A DNA stretch of 64,000 nucleotides from Streptomyces lichenis (GCF_023218175.1 NZ_JALPTH010000008.1:124001-188000), one strand, 5' to 3'; positions 1 to 7,832 are shown, counted from the stretch's first letter. Notes: generated by a model not told the origin, from the letters alone. Made by a program: numbers and translations.

Positions 1-152
1 GCGTTGCTGCATCCGGGCGAATTGCGAAGCGCTCCCCGGCGCGGGCTCGTTCTCCGGGACAGCACCGAACTCATCCGAGGTCGGCCGTCACTCACCCGAT
101 CCGGACCGTCACTCGTTCCGGCACTCACCTCACCGGGAAGGCGTACGCAGCA

Positions 153-677
153 ATGAACCCGAAGACTCAGGCCGGCATGGGGATCCTCGTCACCTGCCTG
201 GCGTCCGCGGCGATGGCCTCGCCCGCCCTGGCCGCCTCCGCCCCGGTGGCGCCGGTGGACATCCCGCTGCACGGGCTCTCCACCGTGCTGCCCGAGACAC
301 CGGTGCTCCGCACTGGGGTGCCGATCCCGGTGCCGGGGGCGCCCGCGGGCTTCACCCAGCGCGCGGAGGGCGGGCTCCAGCCGCTGCTGGTGCCGCAGCT
401 GCCGCTCTCCACCGGGACGCCGGAGACGCTGATCGCCGCGCCGCTGCCGGACATCGAGGGCGACCGGCCCACCGGCCGGGCGGTGCTCGCCGCCCCGGCC
501 TCCGAGGTCCAGGCCGTCACCCCCGGCGCCGTCGCGGGGCTGCCGCTCACCCTGCCGCGGGCCGAGACCCTCGGGCTCCCGGGCCTGGCGCTGCCGCCGG
601 CCGGGCTGCTGGCGCCCTCGCTGACCGGCGCGGTCGAGTCCACGATGGGACTGGACGCCGAAGAACCCGGCCACTGA
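153..677 (+). CDS. Secreted Pro/Leu-rich hypothetical protein
   Basis: The protein has 174 residues. An N-terminal signal peptide of about 28 residues has a hydrophobic stretch (GILVTCLASAAMA) and an ALA-type cleavage site near ASPALA. The mature part is rich in Pro, Leu, Val and Ala with short repeated phrases such as VPIPVPGAP, and it has no cysteine after the signal region. No enzymatic motif is visible. It lies just upstream of and in the same direction as a chaplin gene, so a role at the cell surface or aerial hyphae is an inference only. The start has a weak GGAAGG about 12 nt upstream. Codon use is typical of Streptomyces. The coding call is fairly firm; the function is unknown. Confidence 0.75.
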   Translation: MNPKTQAGMGILVTCLASAAMASPALAASAPVAPVDIPLHGLSTVLPETPVLRTGVPIPVPGAPAGFTQRAEGGLQPLLVPQLPLSTGTPETLIAAPLPDIEGDRPTGRAVLAAPASEVQAVTPGAVAGLPLTLPRAETLGLPGLALPPAGLLAPSLTGAVESTMGLDAEEPGH

Positions 678-900
678 GCCCCCCGGCCGCCCCCCTCCCC
701 CTCTCGTCTCCCTCCCCCGCGACCCTCACCATGCCGCCGAACGGGCGAATCGACCGCGATCCATGCGGTGACCCGGCGTGGCGGCCGTGACCCGGCGTGA
801 GCGACGGCGTTGAAAGGGCGGTGACGACCGCGGCCCACGCGGTCTCCCTCCCTGCATGACCACCACCCACGTTCCACCACGCACGTAACAAGGAGTTCCC

Positions 901-1218
901 ATGCTTCGCATCGCGAAGGCCGCCGTCGTCCTCGCCGGCACCGGCGCCGTTGTCCTCGGCGGGGCCGGCCTCGCGGCCGCCGACGCCGACGCCGATGCCG
1001 CCGCCGTCGGCTCCCCCGGCGTTCTGAGCGGCAACATCCTGCAGATCCCGGTCCACGTGCCGATCAACCTGTGCGGCAACACCATCGACGTCATCGGCAT
1101 CCTGAACCCGGCCTTCGGCAACCAGTGCGCCAACGTCGACGGCAAGAAGAAGGACCACGACAAGAAGGACGACTCGAAGAACCACGGGCACAAGAACGAC
1201 GGCGGCTACGGCGGCTGA
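901..1218 (+). CDS. Short chaplin (ChpH-like) with a charged C-terminal tail
   Basis: Chaplins are secreted hydrophobic proteins that assemble into amyloid-like films on aerial hyphae. This 105-residue protein has a signal peptide (about 1-28) and one chaplin domain (about 37-80) with the typical SPGVLSGN, PVHVPINLCGN and IGILNPAFGNQC elements. Two cysteines are in the usual places, so it resembles the disulfide-bonded ChpH class rather than Cys-free ChpE. There is no LPXTG sorting signal. Unlike standard short chaplins, which end shortly after the second Cys, it carries a hydrophilic tail of about 24 residues rich in Lys, Asp, His and Gly. The ribosome site AAGGAG sits 5 nt before the ATG. 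A strong hairpin follows the gene. Confidence 0.93.
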   Translation: MLRIAKAAVVLAGTGAVVLGGAGLAAADADADAAAVGSPGVLSGNILQIPVHVPINLCGNTIDVIGILNPAFGNQCANVDGKKKDHDKKDDSKNHGHKNDGGYGG

Positions 1219-1248
1219 GCCTCCCGCCACCGTCCGCGTCCCGCGGCA

Positions 1249-1288
1249 CGAAGCCCCCGTCCGGTCTCCGTACCGGCCGGGGGCTTCG
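1249..1288. terminator. Bidirectional terminator between chaplin and melD2
   Basis: Perfect 11-bp inverted repeat: cgaagcccccg at 1249-1259 pairs with cgggggcttcg at 1278-1288. It lies between the convergent chaplin and tyrosinase genes. Confidence 0.75.
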
Positions 1289-1315
1289 GCGTCTCGGCCG
1301 CCGCGCCGACAGCTC

Positions 1316-2194
1316 TCAGCCGTCGTAGCGGTACACATGCCCCAGGTCGGCGACCTCGGCCGGGGTGACGTCGAACGGCGGCATCCGCTCGTGCCGGGCC
1401 ACCACCCGCCGGTACTGCGCCGAGCCGCGCGGCGGCGGGGTGGCGGGCAGATAGCCGGCCCTGGGGTGCCGGGCCTGCCAGCGGGTCCACAGCAGGTCCA
1501 CGAAGGCGTGGTGCAGCCAGAACACCGGGTCGTTCACCGAGGCGCCGCCGACCATCAGCCCGCCGACCCAGCGGTGCACCCGGTTGTGGCAGGCCCAGCG
1601 GGCCGTCCCCCTGGCGCCCGGCCGCCAGCCCTCCAGGCGGTTGCGGAAGCCGGTGCGGCTGGTGGAGTCCCAGGGCTCCACGTCGTACCCGCCCTCGGCG
1701 AGCGCCCCGTCCACATCGGCGCGGGTGGGCAGCTCGATCGGGTCGGCCGGGTGGCCGAGCGCCCGGGTGAGGAAGGGCTCGTCGGTGACGCCGACGGTGA
1801 TCGGCCAGTTCCCGGAGGCGTACGCGAAGGGGCCGGTGGTCACCCGGCGGTCCCCCGGTCGCCCGTCGCCGCCCAGGAAGTCCTCGCCCCAGAGGGCGGA
1901 GGCGGGGCTGCGGTCCCGGGTCCAGTCCCAGTAGGGCACGGTCACCGCGGGGTCCACGGCGCGCAGTTCGCGCTCGAACTCCAGCAGGTACTGCCGGTGC
2001 CAGGGCAGGAAGGACGGTCCCATGTGCGCGACCCGCAGCCCCTGTTCGCCGTCGGTCGTGTAGTGGTCCACATGGGTGCGGACGAAGTCGTCGTAGCGGC
2101 CGCTGCGCTTGACCGCCAGCACCGCGGAGACGAACCTGCGCCGCTCGGCGGTCGTCAGATCCCGCTGGTTCCTACGCGTGTACGGCGCCGCCAC
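1316..2194 (-). CDS. melD2: Tyrosinase (MelD2-type, type-3 copper enzyme)
   Basis: Copper monophenol oxidase/catechol oxidase that makes melanin precursors. Both copper sites are visible. CuA is the first His in VRTH, then AHMGPSFLPWHR. CuB is CHNRVHRW followed by NDPVFWLHHAF. The sequence, including DHYTTDGEQGLRVAHM near the N-terminus and RWVGG.MVG...VNDPVFWLHH, looks closer to the second Streptomyces tyrosinase MelD2 than to MelC2. Three in-frame GTG codons are possible starts (2203, 2200, 2194). The SD-like GGGAG touches the first and is 9 nt from the third, so 2194 is preferred, giving 292 residues. It overlaps the end of the upstream caddie gene, the standard arrangement. It has no signal peptide, as expected for a protein carried by its partner. 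Confidence 0.93.
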   Translation of the reverse strand: MAAPYTRRNQRDLTTAERRRFVSAVLAVKRSGRYDDFVRTHVDHYTTDGEQGLRVAHMGPSFLPWHRQYLLEFERELRAVDPAVTVPYWDWTRDRSPASALWGEDFLGGDGRPGDRRVTTGPFAYASGNWPITVGVTDEPFLTRALGHPADPIELPTRADVDGALAEGGYDVEPWDSTSRTGFRNRLEGWRPGARGTARWACHNRVHRWVGGLMVGGASVNDPVFWLHHAFVDLLWTRWQARHPRAGYLPATPPPRGSAQYRRVVARHERMPPFDVTPAEVADLGHVYRYDG

Positions 2195-2639
2195 GCGCAC
2201 CACCTCCCGGTCCGCGGCCGTGCGTGGCCGCCGCGCCGGACAGCCCGGCGCCGCCCAGCTCGTCCACCGCGGCCCGGGTGGCCGCCAGCGGGGTCGGGTA
2301 CGAGGCGCAGTGGTCGATCGGGGTGAGCCAGCCGCCGTCCGCGCACCGCATCAGCTGGAGCGGACGCCCGTCCACGTACACCGCGAGCGGCCCGCCCGCC
2401 GGGCCCGCGCCCTGGATGCGGCGGCCCCGGTACATCTCGTCGAAGCCGGGTGGCGCCGCCTCGACGCCCTCCCTTTGCCCCGTGCGGACCAGCGGGGCGA
2501 GCGCTCCACCGGTGAAGGCGGCCACCGCCAGGGTGAACAGCGCCCTCAGGACCGTACGCCGCACCGGACGCCTCCCCGCCGGGCCGGGGCCCTGGGGTGC
2601 CGCGCGAGCTGGAAGAGTCACTGCCGCTGCCCGGTCCAT
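2172..2639 (-). CDS. melD1: Tyrosinase co-factor / copper chaperone (MelC1/MelD1 family)
   Basis: The caddie protein binds apo-tyrosinase, helps load copper and carries it out by the Tat route. The protein has 155 residues. The twin-arginine motif RRTVLRALF near residues 27-35 is followed by a hydrophobic stretch, and the conserved MelC1 core follows: DEMYRGRRIQG, VYVDGR.LQLMRCADG.W.TPIDHCASYPTP. It is translated first, and its 3' end overlaps the start of melD2 by about 20-30 nt, which suggests translational coupling. The exact start is uncertain because 25 residues precede the Tat motif; a start nearer the RR pair is possible. Confidence 0.9.
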   Translation of the reverse strand: MDRAAAVTLPARAAPQGPGPAGRRPVRRTVLRALFTLAVAAFTGGALAPLVRTGQREGVEAAPPGFDEMYRGRRIQGAGPAGGPLAVYVDGRPLQLMRCADGGWLTPIDHCASYPTPLAATRAAVDELGGAGLSGAAATHGRGPGGGARGGAVHA

Positions 2640-2824
2640 CGGATGCCTCCCGGTGGCTGGTGGGTCGTCAACTTCGCCGGGGTCAACGACCCGGACGGGG
2701 AAGCGTTGCGCCGGAGCGCGCGTACGGGCGCTACCCGGTCAGGTGAACCGGGGCGCCGCACTCTGGGCCGAACGGGTGAATTACGGGGCAGACGCCCGCG
2801 CGTCCGGGGCTACGATCCGGCGCC

Positions 2825-3337
2825 ATGACCTCTTCCCCCGCCGTATCCCCCGGGCGCCAGGCGTCCCCGCTGGGCACACTCGCCGTCATCGCCTGGGCCG
2901 GTGACCCGGACGCCGAACCCGGACAGCCCCCGCAGGTGCCGTTTCTGATGGTCTACTCGCTCGGTGACGGACGGGACGGCCCGGAGGCCGGGTCCGAGGC
3001 GCTGCGGGCCGAGGTGGAGAAGGCCGGGCTGTCGATCGGTGACAAGGTCTCCGACCTGGCACGGGAGACCCGGGTGCCGATCAGCCTGCTGGTGGAGGCC
3101 GAGCAGGCGGCGCTGACCATGCCGTTCCTGCGCGTTCAGTGCGCGGTCCCGCCGGAGTGGGAGCGGGCCGCGCACCAGAGCGGCAAGGTCTATCTGATCG
3201 TCTCGCTGCGCCCCTGGCCGGAGGCGGTGCACGGCCGTCCGGTCGACGAGGAGGCGCTGCGGGCCTTCGCCGGTGACGAGACGCTGATGGACGTCAGCGC
3301 GCACTGCCTGGTCCCGGTACGGCGGGTCCGCACCTGA
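2825..3337 (+). CDS. DUF5949 family protein
   Basis: A 170-residue soluble protein without signal peptide or membrane segment. It matches the pattern I know for the actinomycete DUF5949 family: LGTLAVIAWAG near the start, PFLMVYSLGDG in the middle, PPEWERAA and RPWPEAVHG.PV..EALRAFAGDE towards the end. The function is unknown in the family. It stands alone: melD1 is divergent upstream and the VKOR-like gene starts about 130 nt downstream in the same direction. Confidence 0.8.
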   Translation: MTSSPAVSPGRQASPLGTLAVIAWAGDPDAEPGQPPQVPFLMVYSLGDGRDGPEAGSEALRAEVEKAGLSIGDKVSDLARETRVPISLLVEAEQAALTMPFLRVQCAVPPEWERAAHQSGKVYLIVSLRPWPEAVHGRPVDEEALRAFAGDETLMDVSAHCLVPVRRVRT

Positions 3338-3467
3338 GCGGCGCGCACCGGAAGACGCCGAGGCACCGGCGGCGGGTGGTCACCCCACCCCCCGCCCAAC
3401 TCCCTCGTCCTGCTGAATATTTGCCCGTAAACCTCCCTGAATGTCTTCCGCGTGTAACGTCGCCGGC

Positions 3468-4139
3468 ATGACGATGACGCGGGTGGAGAACGAGGCGGCC
3501 CCGGGCCCGGCGGCCAACACCGGCCGCACGGACGGACCGGACGGACCGGACGGATCGCGTGGTGCGGTCGGCGCCGGGCGGGCGTTCGCCTGGATGCTGG
3601 TGGTGACCGGCGCGGCCGGATTGCTGGCCGCGTGGGTGATCACCCTCGACAAGTTCAAGCTCCTCCAGGACCCGGGCTTCACACCCGGTTGCAGCCTCAA
3701 CCCGGTGGTCTCCTGCGGCAGCGTGATGCAGAGCGACCAGGCCACGGTCTTCGGCTTCCCCAACCCCATGCTCGGCCTGGCGGCCTACGCCGTGGTCATG
3801 GGCATCGGCCTCGCCCTCCTGGCCGGCGCCCGCTTCCGCCCCTGGTTCTGGCTCGGCCTGAACGCCGGGACCCTGTTCGGCGTCGGCTTCTGCACCTGGC
3901 TCCAGTACCAGTCGCTGTACGAGATCAACGCGCTCTGCCTGTGGTGCTCACTGGCCTGGGTCGCCACCATCGTGATGTTCTGGTCCGTCACCTCGCACAA
4001 CATCCGCCACCACCTGCTCCCCGCCCCGGCCGGAGTGCGGTCCTTCGCCCGCGAGTTCACCTGGGTGCCGCCCGTGCTGCACATCGGGGTGATCGGCATG
4101 CTGATCCTGACCCGCTGGTGGGACTTCTGGACCGGCTGA
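3468..4139 (+). CDS. Vitamin K epoxide reductase (VKOR) family membrane protein
   Basis: VKOR-like proteins use a quinone to reoxidise periplasmic disulfide-forming partners. Four or more hydrophobic segments are visible from about residue 38 onward. The redox pair is CLWC (C157, C160) in a late membrane segment. The loop pair C75 and C83 lies in CSLNPVVSCGSVM, the expected spacing. The N-terminus (about 30 residues) is Gly/Asp/Pro-rich and cytosolic. An in-frame ATG lies 9 codons upstream (3441). Neither start has a clear SD; 3468 is chosen because the extra residues look non-conserved. No DsbA-like partner is adjacent, whereas some bacteria have the two fused or side by side. Confidence 0.88.
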   Translation: MTMTRVENEAAPGPAANTGRTDGPDGPDGSRGAVGAGRAFAWMLVVTGAAGLLAAWVITLDKFKLLQDPGFTPGCSLNPVVSCGSVMQSDQATVFGFPNPMLGLAAYAVVMGIGLALLAGARFRPWFWLGLNAGTLFGVGFCTWLQYQSLYEINALCLWCSLAWVATIVMFWSVTSHNIRHHLLPAPAGVRSFAREFTWVPPVLHIGVIGMLILTRWWDFWTG

Positions 4140-4178
4140 GCCCGGGGGGCCGGCTACCCGGAGCTGCTGGGTACCGGG

Positions 4179-4197
4179 AGAGGGCGGTCGGCCCTCT
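4179..4197 (+). terminator. Weak hairpin after the VKOR gene
   Basis: agagggc (4179-4185) pairs with gccctct (4191-4197) over a 5-nt loop, about 40 nt after the stop codon. There is no clear T-run. Confidence 0.35.
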
Positions 4198-4355
4198 GCC
4201 GTGGAAGGGAGAGACGGCGGCCGATCTCCTCCCATTCCCCTCACGGAGCGGCACGGTGGCGATACAATCGGCTTCCCTGGGGGGCAGGTTTCCGCATGCG
4301 TCCCATGCCGTGGTGTCGGGTCCCCCGTCGCGCAAAGAGCAGCCGGGCCGCCGAG

Positions 4356-4620
4356 ATGCCGTGCACCGCCGAGATCAGCCGCACCAACCCTGGCTGCTTC
4401 ATCTTCCTCGTGGACCAGTCCGCGTCGATGAGCGATCCCATCGGCACTGGCGAGATGGTCCAGCAGCGCGCCCAGGTCGTATCGGACGCCGTCAACCGGC
4501 TGCTGACCGGGTTGTCGGTCAAGTGCGCCAAGGAAGAGGGCGTCCGCGACTACTTCCACGTCGCGGTGATCGGCTACGGTCACACCCAGGCCGGCTCCGC
4601 CTTCACCGGCGCGCTCACGA
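4356..4620 (+). pseudogene. vWA-domain (TerY/YegL-like) protein, N-terminal fragment
   Basis: From ATG 4356 the reading frame gives about 88 residues of a von Willebrand factor A domain. CFIFLVDQSASMSD contains the MIDAS motif D-x-S-x-S, followed by the helix with AQVVSDAVNRLL and the strand FHVAVIGYG. The frame then loses vWA-like sequence near position 4615. The rest of the domain, including the usual GGTP region, is missing. A TACAAT box at 4263-4268 could be a -10 element. vWA proteins of this type occur beside PP2C phosphatases and Ser/Thr kinases (TerY-P triads). It is followed directly by the end of a different protein, so a deletion has joined two remnants. Confidence 0.6.
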
Positions 4621-5502
4621 ATCCCTGCACCTGGCCAACGCAAGCCGGGACGTACAGATCAATCAGCAGATCAGGGACCTCCGGACCGAACTGCGTGATG
4701 CTCAGTCCGGATCACCGCCACCCTCAACAAGACAACCAACACACTGAAGGCCGCACTGAGCGGGCTGACCGCCGAGGAGCAGAAGCACGTGGACACGGCG
4801 CTGAGATCAGCGATCACCGCGCACATCCAGAACACGCTCCGCAAGGCTTCGATCCAGGAGGCCAAGAAGCTTTCGAACAGCAGCAGCGGGACGGTTACGG
4901 CCCTGACCGCAGCTGGTATCCGCACGGCCGCCGACTTCACCAGGGTCCGGTATGTACAGACCGGCCGGTACAGCAACCCTGACGCGTACCTCATCCGGCC
5001 CAACGGCCAGCAGGTCAAGGTTCCAGGCGTCGGCGAGGTGAGAGCACGCGCCTTCGGAAGCTGGCGGACATCACTGGGGCAACGGGCCCGGAAGTCGGCT
5101 CCCACCAGCGTGAGCACCCAGGAACGGGCCACGATCCGTCAGCAGTCCGCCGCCCAGAAGAAGCGCCACGAATCGCAGATCGCTCAGGCCGAAGATGCCG
5201 CTCGTCAGGAACGCCAGCAACTTCAGCAACGCATCACCACCCGCCGGCAGCAGATCAACAAGGAGAAGCAGCAACACCAGACGGCCGCGCAACGTCAGCG
5301 TGCAGTGCTGCTTCAGCGCCAGCTCGCCGACGTAGCCACGAATCACGACCGCATGGTCACCGCAGACACGGAGCACCGCCGCGCCTTCGGCCTGCGCCGC
5401 TACCTTCGTTTCCTTGCGACAAGCCACCGACCGGCCGCATGCCGGGGAGTATGGAGGAACGAAAGGCCGGGTCAGATGATGTCTGACCCGGCCCTTCTCT
5501 GA
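4621..5502 (+). pseudogene. Helix-hairpin-helix/coiled-coil protein, C-terminal fragment
   Basis: After the vWA break, coding sequence continues in two other frames. The first is about 4620-4700 (SRDVQINQQIRDLRTEL). A third frame runs from about 4711 to the stop at 5500-5502. The last part contains LTAAGIRTAADF and VPGVGEVRARAFGSWR, a helix-hairpin-helix nucleic-acid-binding motif. A long Gln/Arg-rich coiled coil follows, ending near LRRYLRFLA. Kinases in TerY-P type loci (such as E. coli YegI) have C-terminal HhH regions, so this is probably the end of such a kinase; that is an inference. No kinase domain remains. The final 25 residues are read through the old tRNA terminator and stop inside the attachment repeat. 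Confidence 0.5.
5465..5493 (-). terminator. Displaced terminator of the tRNA-Thr gene
   Basis: Perfect 12-bp inverted repeat ggccgggtcaga (5465-5476) / tctgacccggcc (5482-5493). On the minus strand it is followed by TTTCGTT. It sits immediately beyond the truncated tRNA fragment, where the tRNA terminator was before the island inserted. Confidence 0.7.
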
Positions 5503-5538
5503 GCCGCCTTCGGGATTCGAACCCGAGACCTACGCATT
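5498..5538 (-). repeat. Attachment site (distal), tRNA-Thr 3' fragment
   Basis: These 41 bases are identical to 16230-16270. They correspond to the tRNA-Thr(CGT) gene from the 3' side of the anticodon loop through the T arm and acceptor stem, plus 4 bases beyond. The sequences diverge right after GCATT (gcgaag here, acgagt in the intact gene). The rest of the tRNA is absent, so this is the duplicated att copy. Confidence 0.88.
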
Positions 5539-5560
5539 GCGAAGGCTGGTGGGATCGTGA

Positions 5561-5592
5561 CAGCACCTGCCGACACGTGCCGGCAGGTGCTG
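5561..5592. repeat. Inverted repeat next to the distal att site
   Basis: cagcacctgccg (5561-5572) pairs perfectly with cggcaggtgctg (5581-5592) over an 8-nt loop, 23 nt inside the island. It could be a terminator or a recombination-protein site. It contains a GCCGGC hexamer, the recognition sequence of NaeI. Confidence 0.55.
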
Positions 5593-5660
5593 CTTCCCCA
5601 GGTCGCGGGCAGGCGGCACCCACAACCGCATCGCTGGATGCCGCCTGCTGCCGCGCAGTC

Positions 5661-5680
5661 CGCTCACGCAATGCTCACGC
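5661..5680 (+). repeat. Paired GCTCACGC motif, left copy
   Basis: Two GCTCACGC octamers in tandem, about 120 nt inside the distal att. The same arrangement (18 of 20 bases) lies at 16121-16140 near the other att. The placement suggests arm-type binding sites for a lost or trans-acting integrase. Confidence 0.45.
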
Positions 5681-5707
5681 GGCACAGGACCCTGGGGGGC
5701 CTGTGCC
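5681..5707. terminator. Hairpin downstream of the small membrane protein gene
   Basis: ggcacagg (5681-5688) pairs with cctgtgcc (5700-5707). On the minus strand it follows the stop codon at 5723 by about 15 nt. Confidence 0.45.
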
Positions 5708-5722
5708 GGCAGGTCGCCGCCG

Positions 5723-5971
5723 TCAGCGGATGAAGAACCGCGCAGCGATGACCTGGATCGCGATGGCGCCGCCGGCGTATGCGGCACCCTTGAGGGCCTG
5801 GACGGTGAGCGCCCAGCGGAGGAAGCGCAGCCGACTCAGGATCTTGCGCCACGAGCACCAGGCGGTGAGACCGCCGGAACCGCTCTGGCGCATCCGGATC
5901 GACTTGACGCGGCGCGTCCAGTCAGCCTTGATCTTCCTGGCACCCTTGGCCAGGTAGGCCGTATAATTCAC
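5723..5971 (-). CDS. Small basic membrane-associated protein of unknown function
   Basis: The reading frame is open further upstream, but the GTG at 5971 is preceded by AAGGAG at 9 nt, so an 82-residue product is favoured. It begins MNYTAYLAKGARKIKADW, has many Lys and Arg residues in its first 50 residues and ends with a hydrophobic segment (about 57-80, including GAAYAGGAIAIQVIAARFF). That suggests a tail-anchored or membrane-inserted protein. I do not recognise a family. It is the first gene inside the island beside the distal att. Small basic membrane proteins are common in actinomycete conjugative elements, but there is no further sign of transfer functions. Confidence 0.5.
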   Translation of the reverse strand: MNYTAYLAKGARKIKADWTRRVKSIRMRQSGSGGLTAWCSWRKILSRLRFLRWALTVQALKGAAYAGGAIAIQVIAARFFIR

Positions 5972-6192
5972 GGGAGGGAACTCCTTCTCGTCTTCGATTC
6001 GAAGTAGGGCGTTTCCTTCAGGGGAGGTTGGACGCGGTTGGGAAGCCTTCTGTCCGACCTCTCCTGCCTTACCGGTGCGGCGGCGCGCGACAGCCGCCAC
6101 CGAATGCCCGGCTACGAGAGCCCGGCGATTCGACAGTCACAGAGTAGCGCCTCCAGTGGTCGACAAATGCACCTGCGCCGCTTCATCCAATC

Positions 6193-6849
6193 CTAATCAC
6201 ACCCAAGAGCGGCAAGCGCGATCTTTACGGTATCCCGGCCCGCAGATTCCGCCGACCGCAGAAGTACCTCCATTTCAGGATTCATCCGATTTCGACTCAG
6301 CTCTGACACCAGGGAGCCGCACTCGTCCTCGGGAAGGGTCGCACCGAGGTTCCACAGGAGAGCGGTCCGGGCCGCCGGGGGGAGTGCGGCAAGGGAATCC
6401 GGAGTACCGCATTCCGGCTTGTCGGCAGCCGCACTGTTGCGCCGGTCCCCGTCGGCGGGCTGGCCGCCTCCACTGTTGCGCCGGTCCCCGTCGGCGGACT
6501 GGCCGCCACATGAGCATGCGCTCGCACAGTCAACGCAAGCCGAGTGCCGCGCCCTCAGCAAGAGGCGCTCCACACGCGCGAGGTCCTCGCACAGGCGGTC
6601 CGTCCCGGCGATCTGCGCAGATCGCACCAGCCGCCTCAAGGTCAAGAGGGCCTCGGGGCGGGGCAGCCTCCTCCCGTGCAGCCAGTGCGAGAGCAGGGAA
6701 GGGGAGACACCGAGAGCCTGCGCCTTCTCGGCCATGGTCGCCCCGGGGAGGAACCGGGGCAGCACCTCCCGGAAAGCGAGCGCGAAAGCCTTCACCCCCT
6801 CCGTGGCCTCGTCCACGCAGGAGTTTTTGATCGATCCGAGTGACGGCAT
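6193..6849 (-). CDS. XRE-like helix-turn-helix regulator with Cys-rich repeat linker
   Basis: The protein has 218 residues. Residues about 22-62 form a helix-turn-helix of the XRE/Cro type (MAEKAQALGVSPSLLSHWLHGRRLPRPEAL), preceded by a short helix. A linker follows with five Cys residues in CVDCASACSC and C-rich surroundings, then a 13-residue unit repeated twice (GGQSADGDRRNS). The C-terminal third contains PPAARTALLWNLGATL and an Asp/Glu-rich helix, recalling the C-terminal part of actinomycete regulators that lack a known ligand domain. The ATG has GAGAGG about 10 nt upstream. It is divergent from the HNH-like/ParB/SNF2 operon across a 302-nt AT-rich gap, so it is the obvious candidate to control that operon. 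Confidence 0.75.
   Translation of the reverse strand: MPSLGSIKNSCVDEATEGVKAFALAFREVLPRFLPGATMAEKAQALGVSPSLLSHWLHGRRLPRPEALLTLRRLVRSAQIAGTDRLCEDLARVERLLLRARHSACVDCASACSCGGQSADGDRRNSGGGQPADGDRRNSAAADKPECGTPDSLAALPPAARTALLWNLGATLPEDECGSLVSELSRNRMNPEMEVLLRSAESAGRDTVKIALAALGCD
6432..6509 (-). repeat. Two 39-bp direct repeats inside the regulator gene
   Basis: Units 6432-6470 and 6471-6509 begin cactgttgcgccggtccccg and differ at only a few bases. They encode two copies of a 13-residue Gly/Asp/Arg-rich segment, so the duplication keeps the frame. Confidence 0.85.
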
Positions 6850-7151
6850 GCAAAGGAGCCTCTCGCTCGCCGGAGACCACCAGGGTTTACGTGATCACCA
6901 GAACCCTACCCCTTCCTTTCCACATCGCAGAGCCGTCCGGCATTATTACGCGAATGTATTTATGGCAGCGGCTTCAATGTGTTCAAAAATCACCATTTAA
7001 GGGGCAAAACGGATCTTTACTCCACCGGAAGGCGTAAAGATCCGAAACCACTGGAACGGACGACGCCACTTGTGCTAATAATGAGTAGGAATCGTGGCCC
7101 GTGATGCGTCTTCAGGGCCGCACCGGAAGTTCGGCATGAAATGGAGGCGCT
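6850..7151. promoter_or_regulatory. Divergent control region of the island
   Basis: There is no gene in these 302 nt. It is clearly more AT-rich than its surroundings (for example around 6935-7010). An 11-bp inverted repeat cggatctttac (7010-7020) / gtaaagatccg (7034-7044) is a possible operator or hairpin. A taataat box at about 7075-7081 may be a -10 element for the plus-strand operon, whose first gene has GGAGG 5 nt before its ATG. Confidence 0.5.
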
Positions 7152-7832
7152 ATGACGCCGTCGTGGCGCGATGACAGCCTCGGAACGATGAAGCGGGTCG
7201 CCCTCTGGCTCGTGTCGGAGGTCGGCGAGGGGCAGCCCTTCACCAAGGAGGCGCTGCGCGACGCCTTCCCCGGGGTGTCCCAGGTGGATCGGCGCATGCG
7301 TGATCTCCGCGACTTCGGGTGGCGAATCGACACGAACAGGGAAGACGCGGACCTCGACTCCCACGAGCAGCGTTTCGTGAAGCGCGGCGACCCGGTATGG
7401 GAGCCCGGCCGAGCCACTCGGAAGACCGGTACGACGGCGATCGGTGCCGGGCGTCGCCGCGAGGTCCTCCAGCGGGACGGCAACATGTGCCGCTCCTGCG
7501 GGATCGTTCCCGGTGAGACCTACGCCGGCACGTACGAAGCGGCCCAGCTGGACATCGCACGGCGCGAGGTCCTGAAGCCCGGCGGGTCGAAGGCCACCGA
7601 GCTGGTCACCGAGTGCAAGCGCTGCCGCATCGGCGGCAGGGAACTGGTCGCAGACTTGGACCGAGTGCTTCAGGAGGCTGCCGGACTCAGCTCCATTGAG
7701 CGCGATGTACTGTCCGGCTGGGTGGAAGCCGACGAGCGCCAGTTCAGCCGACTGGAGCAGCTCTGGAGTGACTACCGGTCCCTGCCCGAGGAGTCGCGCG
7801 CCCATTTGCGCAAAGAGCTGGGCGTCGACTGA
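7152..7832 (+). CDS. Winged-helix/zinc-ribbon protein related to HNH endonucleases
   Basis: The protein has 226 residues. The N-terminal 85 residues look like a winged helix (KRVALWLVSEVGEGQPFTKEALRDAF, then RRMRDLRDFGWRIDT), as found in front of several actinomycete HNH proteins. Residues about 100-165 match the HNH frame with two Cys pairs: C113/C116 (CRSC) and C155/C158 (CKRC). Where an HNH nuclease has its metal/base His, this protein reads LDIARREVLKPGG, with no His. It may therefore be a zinc-binding DNA reader rather than a nuclease. It has a strong SD (GGAGG) and is the first gene of an operon with a ParB-like protein 65 nt downstream and a SNF2 ATPase. Confidence 0.75.
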   Translation: MTPSWRDDSLGTMKRVALWLVSEVGEGQPFTKEALRDAFPGVSQVDRRMRDLRDFGWRIDTNREDADLDSHEQRFVKRGDPVWEPGRATRKTGTTAIGAGRRREVLQRDGNMCRSCGIVPGETYAGTYEAAQLDIARREVLKPGGSKATELVTECKRCRIGGRELVADLDRVLQEAAGLSSIERDVLSGWVEADERQFSRLEQLWSDYRSLPEESRAHLRKELGVD

